A DNA stretch of 64,000 bases from Citreicoccus inhibens (GTDB taxonomy: Bacteria; Myxococcota; Myxococcia; Myxococcales; Myxococcaceae): the NCBI RefSeq assembly GCF_019039035.1, contig NZ_JAHNZT010000009.1, positions 186,001-250,000 of the forward strand, in the 5' to 3' direction. Positions 58,753-64,000 of this stretch are shown here, one piece after another; within the stretch, counting starts at the first letter, position 1, and each line of letters opens with the position of its first letter. Under the pieces are notes generated by a model, which saw nothing but the letters and a program-made list of their open reading frames with translations, made no database searches and was not told the origin of the DNA. Position numbers and translations under genes: made by a program.

Positions 58753-59391
58753 ATGAAGACGCAGTCGAGCCGGGTGGTGCTGTGGGCGCTGGTGCTGGTG
58801 GCCCCGGGCGCGTGGGCGCAGGAGTGGGAGACGGTGACCGAGACGCCGTACGTCGTGAAGGTGCGCCCGCGCCCCGGCACCCAGGCCCGCGAAGTGTGGG
58901 CCGAGGGACAGCTCGACGCGAGCGCCGCGGACGTGCAGGCGGCGCTGGAGAACGTGGACACCTACCGCTTCTGGATGCCCTACGTGAAAGAGGCCCGCAC
59001 GGTGAAGACCGTGGCGGAGGGCGAGCACGTCTCGTACACGCGCCTGGACCTGCCCGTCGTCACGGCGCGCGACTTCATCATCCACGTGGTGCGCGAATCC
59101 GGCGTGGCGCCGGATGGCACGGGCGTCTTCGCGCAGCGCTGGTGGGCGGAGCCGGACCTGTTCCCCAGCCGTCGCGACACCGTGCGCGTGCGCCTCAATG
59201 AAGGCACCTGGCACGTGGAGCCTCGGGGCGAGCACGCCTCGTATGCCGTCTACCGGTTCTCGGTGGACCCCGCGGGCTCCATCCCGACGTTCCTGGTCAA
59301 CATGGGCCAGAAGAGCGCGGTGCGAGACACGCTGCGCGCGGTGGAGAAGCGGGCGCAGCAGCTCGCCGCCGAGCGCCAGTCGGGGAAGTGA
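58753..59391 (+). CDS. Secreted START-domain lipid-binding protein
   Basis: 212 residues with a signal peptide (VVLWALVLVAPGAWA) and a START domain through most of the protein: VWAEGQLDASAADVQAALEN, YRFWMPYVKEARTVKTVAEG, YTRLDLPVVTARDFIIHVVR, HASYAVYRFSVDPAGSIPTF and LVNMGQKSAVRDTLRAVEKR. START domains bind lipids in a deep cavity; a secreted one suggests periplasmic lipid handling. It is divergent from the nucleotidase gene and precedes the PAS kinase by 77 bp. Confidence 0.88.
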   Translation: MKTQSSRVVLWALVLVAPGAWAQEWETVTETPYVVKVRPRPGTQAREVWAEGQLDASAADVQAALENVDTYRFWMPYVKEARTVKTVAEGEHVSYTRLDLPVVTARDFIIHVVRESGVAPDGTGVFAQRWWAEPDLFPSRRDTVRVRLNEGTWHVEPRGEHASYAVYRFSVDPAGSIPTFLVNMGQKSAVRDTLRAVEKRAQQLAAERQSGK

Positions 59392-59468
59392 CGTCCGCCG
59401 GACGGGTTGGCGCCGAGGGCGGGCGCCCCCATCGTTGAGGGAAGGGGGCTCGCCTCTTCCGTCAACCC

Positions 59469-61901
59469 ATGGCTCGCCTGCACGACAGCCCCCTCCTCGC
59501 GTCCGTCTTCGCCAGCATGGGAGAGGGCGTCCTCGTGGTGGATGCGTCCCACCACTTCGTCCTGCTCAACCCCGCCGCCGAGCGCATCCTGGGCCTGGGG
59601 CCCGTGGACGTGCCCGTGGAGCAGTGGTCCGAGCACTTCGGGCTGTACCTGCCGGACCAGGCCACGCTCTATCCGCCCGAGCGCCTGCCCGTGGTGCGCG
59701 CCCTCCACGGAGAGCTCGTCGATCGCGCCGAGGTCTTCCTGCGCAACGCCGAGCGGCCCTCGGGGGCCTGGCTGCTCGTCAGCGCGCGCCCGGTGCGCGA
59801 CGAGAACGGGCGGACGCAGGGCGGCTTGTGTGTCTTCAACGACGTCACCGACTTGAAGCGGAGCGAGGAGTCGCTGCGCGCGGGCGAGGAGAAGTACCGC
59901 TCGCTCTACAACAACACGCCCGTGATGATGCACTCCATCGACCGCACGGGGCGGCTCATCAGCGTCAGCGATTGTTGGTTGAGCACCCTGGGGTACGAGC
60001 GCGCGGAGGTGCTCGGGCGCGACTCGGTGGAGTTCCTCACGGCCGAGTCCCAGCGCTACGCGCGCGACGTCGTCCTGCCCGAGTACTTCAAGACGGGCAT
60101 CTGCCGGGACGTGCCGTATCAGCTCGTGAAGAAGAACGGGCAGCGCATCGACGTGCTCTTGTCCGCCATCGCGGAGCGCGATGCCTCGGGCCGGGTCAGT
60201 CGCTCGCTCGCGGTGCTCATCGACGTGACGGAGCGCAAGCGCGCCGAGCAGGCCCTGCTGGAGAGCGAGACGCGCCTGCGCTCCATCCTGGACAACGCGC
60301 CCGCGGTCTTCTTCCTGCTCGACGCGCGGGGGCGCTACATCTTCGTCAACCGCGCGTGGGAGCAGCTGCTGCACCGCACGCGTCAGCAGGTCGCGGGGCG
60401 GACCCTCTTCGATGTCTTCCCTCGCGACATCGCCGAGGCCCTCGACCACGCGAACCAGGCCGTCTTCCGCTCTCGCGCGCCCGTTGAGCAGGAGGAGCGC
60501 GTGCCGCACGACGACGGCGTCCACGTGCACCTCACGCAGAAGTTCCCGCTCATCGACTCGAACGGCTCGGTGTACGCGATGTGCGGCATCTCCACGGACA
60601 TCACCGAGCGCAAACGGACGGAGGCCTCCCAGCACTTCCTGGCCGAGGCGAGCCGCGAGCTGGTGACGTCGCTCGACTACGAGACGACGCTCCAGCGCGT
60701 CGCCGAGCTGGCCGTGCCGTCGCTCGCGGAGCTGTGCGTGGTGTTCATGCGCTCGGATGGCGCGCGGCTGCGCCCGGTGGCCGTCGCGGACAGCGTCCCC
60801 GCGCGCGCGAGCACGGTGCGGGAGTTCCTGGAGGCCCACCCGCCGCGAGTGGACGCGCGGAGGGGGCCGGCTCGCGTGCTGTCCTCGGGGCACGCGGAGT
60901 CCTCGCGCGAGTCCCGGGGGCTGCTGGCCGCGAGAGCGCTGGCGGAGCCGCGCTGGGCGGCCGTGGGGGCGCTGCTGGAGCGGCCTTCGCTCGGCGTCCC
61001 GTTGCGCGCGCGGGGACGCACCTTGGGCGTGCTGTACCTCGTCTCGCCGCAGCCGGGGCAGGTGTACTCGCGCGAGGAGCTGGCGCTGACCGAGGAGCTG
61101 GGGCGCCGGGCCGCGTTCGCCATCGACAACGCGCAGCTCTACTGCTCGGCGCAGGAGTCCATCCGCGCGCGGGATGAGTTCCTCTCCATCGCGTCCCATG
61201 AACTCAAGACGCCGCTCACCTCCATGAAGCTGCGCGTGCAGCAGATGGGCGCGGCGCTCGCGAGTACGCCTCGGGGCTTGCCCGTCGTGGCGAAGCTGGC
61301 GCGGATGCTGGGCGTCTTCGACGAGCAGCTCAAGCGCTTGTCCCAACTGGTGGACCACCTGCTGGATGTCTCGCGGGTCAACGAGCGCCGGCTCGCACTT
61401 CGCCTGGAGCCGCTGGACCTGTCAGAGGTGGCACGTCAGGTGGCGAGTCACGTCGCCGAGCAGCTCGACAAGGCGGAGTGCGCCTTCGAATTGGTGGCGC
61501 CGGAGCCCGTGTTGGGGCGGTGGGACCGTCTGCGGATGGAGCAGGTCATGCTCAACCTGCTGACCAACGCGATGAAGTACGGCGCGGGGCACCCCATCCA
61601 GATGGAGGTAGCGCCCCACGCGCACAAGGCCTGGCTCGTGGTGAGGGACCACGGCATGGGCATCCCGCATGAGGCGCAGGGCCGCATCTTCGCGCGCTTC
61701 GAGCGCGCCGCGTCCCGCAACTACGGCGGGCTGGGACTGGGCCTCTTCATCACGCGCCAGATTGTGGAGGCGCACGGCGGAGACATCTGGGTGGAGAGCG
61801 AGCCGGGACAGGGCTCCACCTTCGTCGTGGAACTCCCGCTGGAGCCTGTCCCGGCCCGGACCCCTGTCAGAGCTGAGGGAACCGCACCCCGGGGACGGTG
61901 A
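59469..61901 (+). CDS. Soluble multi-PAS/GAF sensor histidine kinase
   Basis: 810 residues, no TM segment: PAS 1 (about 8-125), PAS 2 (about 140-250, MMHSIDRTGRLISVSDCWLS), PAS 3 (about 270-385, VFFLLDARGRYIFVNRAWEQ), GAF (about 395-560), HisKA with ASHELKTPLTSMKLRVQQMG (His about 577), and HATPase (NLLTNAMKYG, RDHGMGIP, GLGLGLFITRQIV). No receiver domain is fused and no regulator gene is adjacent, so it is an orphan kinase. The 3' end overlaps the convergent DUF2381 gene by 35 bp. Confidence 0.93.
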   Translation: MARLHDSPLLASVFASMGEGVLVVDASHHFVLLNPAAERILGLGPVDVPVEQWSEHFGLYLPDQATLYPPERLPVVRALHGELVDRAEVFLRNAERPSGAWLLVSARPVRDENGRTQGGLCVFNDVTDLKRSEESLRAGEEKYRSLYNNTPVMMHSIDRTGRLISVSDCWLSTLGYERAEVLGRDSVEFLTAESQRYARDVVLPEYFKTGICRDVPYQLVKKNGQRIDVLLSAIAERDASGRVSRSLAVLIDVTERKRAEQALLESETRLRSILDNAPAVFFLLDARGRYIFVNRAWEQLLHRTRQQVAGRTLFDVFPRDIAEALDHANQAVFRSRAPVEQEERVPHDDGVHVHLTQKFPLIDSNGSVYAMCGISTDITERKRTEASQHFLAEASRELVTSLDYETTLQRVAELAVPSLAELCVVFMRSDGARLRPVAVADSVPARASTVREFLEAHPPRVDARRGPARVLSSGHAESSRESRGLLAARALAEPRWAAVGALLERPSLGVPLRARGRTLGVLYLVSPQPGQVYSREELALTEELGRRAAFAIDNAQLYCSAQESIRARDEFLSIASHELKTPLTSMKLRVQQMGAALASTPRGLPVVAKLARMLGVFDEQLKRLSQLVDHLLDVSRVNERRLALRLEPLDLSEVARQVASHVAEQLDKAECAFELVAPEPVLGRWDRLRMEQVMLNLLTNAMKYGAGHPIQMEVAPHAHKAWLVVRDHGMGIPHEAQGRIFARFERAASRNYGGLGLGLFITRQIVEAHGGDIWVESEPGQGSTFVVELPLEPVPARTPVRAEGTAPRGR

Positions 61902-62733
61902 AGAGCCGCGCGCCGTCTCGGTCCCTCAACTCCACCGTGTACTCGCCGAGGAGCGTGTCTGGCCGCGCCTCCACCTCCACCACGATGGGCACTTTCGATT
62001 GCTCACGCAGCGGCGCTTCTTGGGAGACCGTCGCCTTCGCGAATTCGTTGCCATGCGTGGCGCGGACGGTGGCGTGAGTGGGGACTCGCGAGAGGGGGAG
62101 GTCTTGCTCTCGAATGAAGACGACCACGGCGACGCGCTCGCTGGCGCGAAGGCTCAGGAGCGAGTCGACAGGAGGCATGTCCGACGCGCGGAGGATGGAG
62201 TCCGTGTGGCGCAACTGTGTTTTGACTCCGCGCGGGTCAACCCCACCTTGGCTGAACACCTCGTCGAGTCCGCCGGGATTCGTCCCCGGGCGAAGGCACT
62301 GCGCCGCTTCGGGGCCCGAGGAGGGGGACGAGGCCAGCCGGATCCGAACCTCGTCATCGGGCCCGACCGCGTGAACGACCAGCCGCAGCCGCGTGTGAGC
62401 TGGGACCGCGCCTTGGGCGAAGCGCACGTCGAGCCACAGGCGCGTGTCCTCATTCAGTGACCCTGTGGGCAGCAGGACGAGTGTGTCAGAAGTCACCGCG
62501 ACATCGTCGAAGTGCACCGAGTCCCTGGGGGACAGGGACTCGGAGGCCAGGGGCTGTGCGAAGCGCAGGGTGATGGCGCGCCCGGGTTGGATGTGGATCT
62601 CGGGTGCACCCGTGTCCTGCGCCGGAGGCGGTGCGAGGGGACGAGGCTCGAGTGAGACCTGGGGCGTATCGGGACGGAATGTCTCGGTGGTCAGGAGCAG
62701 CGCCACGAGGCACCCGCCAAGAGATGCGGGCAC
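61867..62733 (-). CDS. DUF2381 family protein
   Basis: 288 residues from GTG 62733, which gives a signal peptide (VPASLGGCLVALLLTTETFR). The middle part shows the DUF2381 rhythm (HIQPGRAITLRFAQPLASES, LLPTGSLNEDTRLWLDVRFA, VPAHTRLRLVVHAVGPDDEV) and the C-terminus is a beta-sandwich-like half (VATVRATHGNE-type, EYTVELRDRDGARLFTVPGV). DUF2381 is a large Myxococcus-specific paralogue family that typically pairs with a Ser/Thr kinase gene, as here (16 bp downstream of the kinase stop). Longer upstream starts would overlap the kinase gene. Confidence 0.85.
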   Translation of the reverse strand: MPASLGGCLVALLLTTETFRPDTPQVSLEPRPLAPPPAQDTGAPEIHIQPGRAITLRFAQPLASESLSPRDSVHFDDVAVTSDTLVLLPTGSLNEDTRLWLDVRFAQGAVPAHTRLRLVVHAVGPDDEVRIRLASSPSSGPEAAQCLRPGTNPGGLDEVFSQGGVDPRGVKTQLRHTDSILRASDMPPVDSLLSLRASERVAVVVFIREQDLPLSRVPTHATVRATHGNEFAKATVSQEAPLREQSKVPIVVEVEARPDTLLGEYTVELRDRDGARLFTVPGVRFPQL

Positions 62734-62749
62734 AGACGGGGTTCCTGGC

Positions 62750-64000
62750 TCAGTCGAACTTGGGGAAGACGGGGAAGGTCGAGTCGATGCCAGCGGAGTT
62801 CGCCTCGCCGTTGGGGTGACGGGCGAGGCCCACTTGGATGTCTTCGCCATCGGTGGTCCAGGCGTCGAAGCAGACGGGGACGACACGACCCGTGGCGTCC
62901 TGTGCCTTCGTGAAACGGATGAAGACGCGCGTCTCAGAGAAGATGAACGTTCCCTTCAGCAGCAGGTTCATGGGGATGCGGTTCAGGGGGAAGTTGACGG
63001 TGCCCACCGCGGGCTGTCCGTCGCGCGCGTTGAAGCGCCGATCCGTGTGGCCGGGCTCCCAGGCCACACCGATGGGTTCGGTGCCTCGCAGACCGTACTC
63101 CTTGCGCATCGTCTCCACGGCATTCGCGGGGCACGGGGGGGCCGGCGGACCGGAACGCGTCTGCACGCCCGCGCAGGCCAGGCCTGTGCATGCGGTGACC
63201 GTGGCCACCTTGAGGGCGCGGCGCAAAGGGGTGGCGTTCTGCCGCGAGGCAGGCGGGTGAGACAGAGAGGGATTGGGCACGGCGGGGGTTTCCTTTGGAG
63301 ACGCCGCCGGTGTGGCGACGACCGCGGGGGTAGGGCTCACGGGGAGCGGAACCGCGGCAGGCCCAATGTGTGGGGACTCTGCGGGTGACGCCAGTTTATT
63401 ACCTTGGGAGGGGTCGATTTTGGAGGTGACCCTGGAGGTTGTGCTGTCATTGAGGCCCCGGGACTGGACGAAGTGCCACCAGAGTCCGCCGAGCAGCAGG
63501 CACAGCGCGGCGGTCACTCCCCAGCGAGGGCGGGGGCCGGGCGGCGGCAGCGCGGGCTCCTGTCGCTCCTGCCACCGGGCGAGCGCGTCGAGCCAGCTCT
63601 CGGGGAGGAGGCGCGCGAGTCGCCCCGGCCAGGGCGAAGGCGGTGGGTAGGCGCGGCTGGGCCAGCGCGGCACGTGCACCTGCGCGGGCGCATCGTCCGG
63701 TTGAGAGGGGGCGCGGGGCTCCTCGAGGAACAGCCGTGTGGCGTAGGGCGCCTCGGGGGCGGTGAGCATGCCCTCCACCAGCTCCGCGTGGAGCTGACCG
63801 CCATGTCGCGGGCGCCGCCTCGGGTCCTTCTCCAGCAAGCGGAGGATGGTCCGAGCGAGCGGGGTGGGGATGCGTGGGTTGATGGCCTGGGGTGGCGGCG
63901 GAGCCCGGGTCGCGATGGCCAGATAGAGCAGGTCGGTGGGCAGGTCGGGCGGGAAGGGATAGTGGCCGGTGGCCGCGCGGTAGAGGCAGACGCCGAGCGC
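62750..64000 (-). CDS. Membrane Ser/Thr protein kinase, partial (N-terminus outside the window)
   Basis: 417 residues are visible, starting inside the kinase C-lobe (ALGVCLYRAATGHYPFPP, then RTILRLLEKDPRRRPRHGGQ, the end of a Hanks-type kinase). A Pro-rich cytoplasmic linker, one TM helix (WGVTAALCLLLGGLWWHFVQ), an Ala/Pro/Ser-rich spacer and an extracytoplasmic C-terminal domain (PLNRIPMNLLLKGTFIFSET, ARHPNGEANSAGIDSTFPVF) follow. The latter has six or so Cys before it and may be a sensor. The upstream part of the gene runs beyond position 64000. DUF2381 follows in the same operon. Confidence 0.85.
   Translation of the reverse strand, partial: ALGVCLYRAATGHYPFPPDLPTDLLYLAIATRAPPPPQAINPRIPTPLARTILRLLEKDPRRRPRHGGQLHAELVEGMLTAPEAPYATRLFLEEPRAPSQPDDAPAQVHVPRWPSRAYPPPSPWPGRLARLLPESWLDALARWQERQEPALPPPGPRPRWGVTAALCLLLGGLWWHFVQSRGLNDSTTSRVTSKIDPSQGNKLASPAESPHIGPAAVPLPVSPTPAVVATPAASPKETPAVPNPSLSHPPASRQNATPLRRALKVATVTACTGLACAGVQTRSGPPAPPCPANAVETMRKEYGLRGTEPIGVAWEPGHTDRRFNARDGQPAVGTVNFPLNRIPMNLLLKGTFIFSETRVFIRFTKAQDATGRVVPVCFDAWTTDGEDIQVGLARHPNGEANSAGIDSTFPVFPKFD

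Noticed and set aside
1-64000. tRNA, rRNA, CRISPR arrays, insertion sequences or prophage
   Set aside because: No regularly spaced repeats, transposase motifs, integrase, phage structural genes or tRNA-like cloverleafs were seen on either strand by eye.

Overview
This is a contiguous stretch of a high-GC chromosome from a myxobacterium, most likely family Myxococcaceae (Myxococcus/Corallococcus/Pyxidicoccus type). The call rests on a MYXO-CTERM-like tail on a secreted serine protease, DUF2381, DUF6289 and TIGR02270-type proteins, many lipoproteins and secreted hydrolases, and several two-component systems. Both window edges cut genes: the left edge an efflux adaptor, the right edge a Ser/Thr protein kinase. 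I saw no rRNA, tRNA, CRISPR array or insertion sequence.

Layout. 1-9.4 kb: a MacB/ADOP-type export operon (adaptor C-terminus, ATPase, two near-duplicate 800-residue permeases, second ATPase) followed by a sigma-54-type response regulator and its histidine kinase. 9.4-13.5 kb: a small membrane protein, a DUF6289 secreted peptide and a TonB-dependent receptor with a built-in TonB-like domain. 13.6-19.6 kb: a type VI secretion (T6SS) cargo island, with a minus-strand arm (catalytically degenerate ketosynthase-like protein, AHH nuclease toxin, imm11-like immunity protein, DUF4150 PAAR-like tip) and a divergent plus-strand arm (DUF6484 spike-like protein, TIGR02270 protein, DUF2169 adaptor). 19.7-22.3 kb: a tandem pair of lipoprotein genes, one with a broken start. 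22.6-24.2 kb: a bacterial GRAS-family methyltransferase-like protein coupled to a CinA/PncC amidase. 24.3-27.8 kb: a second DUF2169 adaptor with a double hexapeptide-repeat protein and an Imm49-like protein.

28-40.9 kb: MATE exporter, OmpR-type regulator/kinase pair, GlsB-like protein, FKBP lipoprotein, dienelactone hydrolase, two CAP-domain lipoproteins around a tiny gene, a DUF1592 (CxxCH) / DUF1552 pair, and a Ycf45/R3H ATPase. 41-49.9 kb: secreted hydrolases (M3 peptidase, trypsin-like protease, M4 protease), a Cys-rich lipoprotein, small envelope proteins and an NmrA-like oxidoreductase. 50-54.6 kb: a two-gene unit whose second product has the architecture of the animal large lipid transfer protein (vitellogenin/apoB/MTP) N-terminal module, and whose first is a large unrecognised secreted protein. 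54.7-64 kb: DUF1361, small basic and zinc-ribbon proteins, DUF2267, HAD-IG 5'-nucleotidase, START-domain protein, a multi-PAS histidine kinase, DUF2381, and a membrane Ser/Thr kinase.

The most unusual items are the vitellogenin-like pair (49985-54567), the T6SS cargo island with an inactivated ketosynthase fold, the GRAS protein, the homogenised permease pair with an intrinsic terminator just ahead of it, and palindromes that contain the stop codons of convergent genes.
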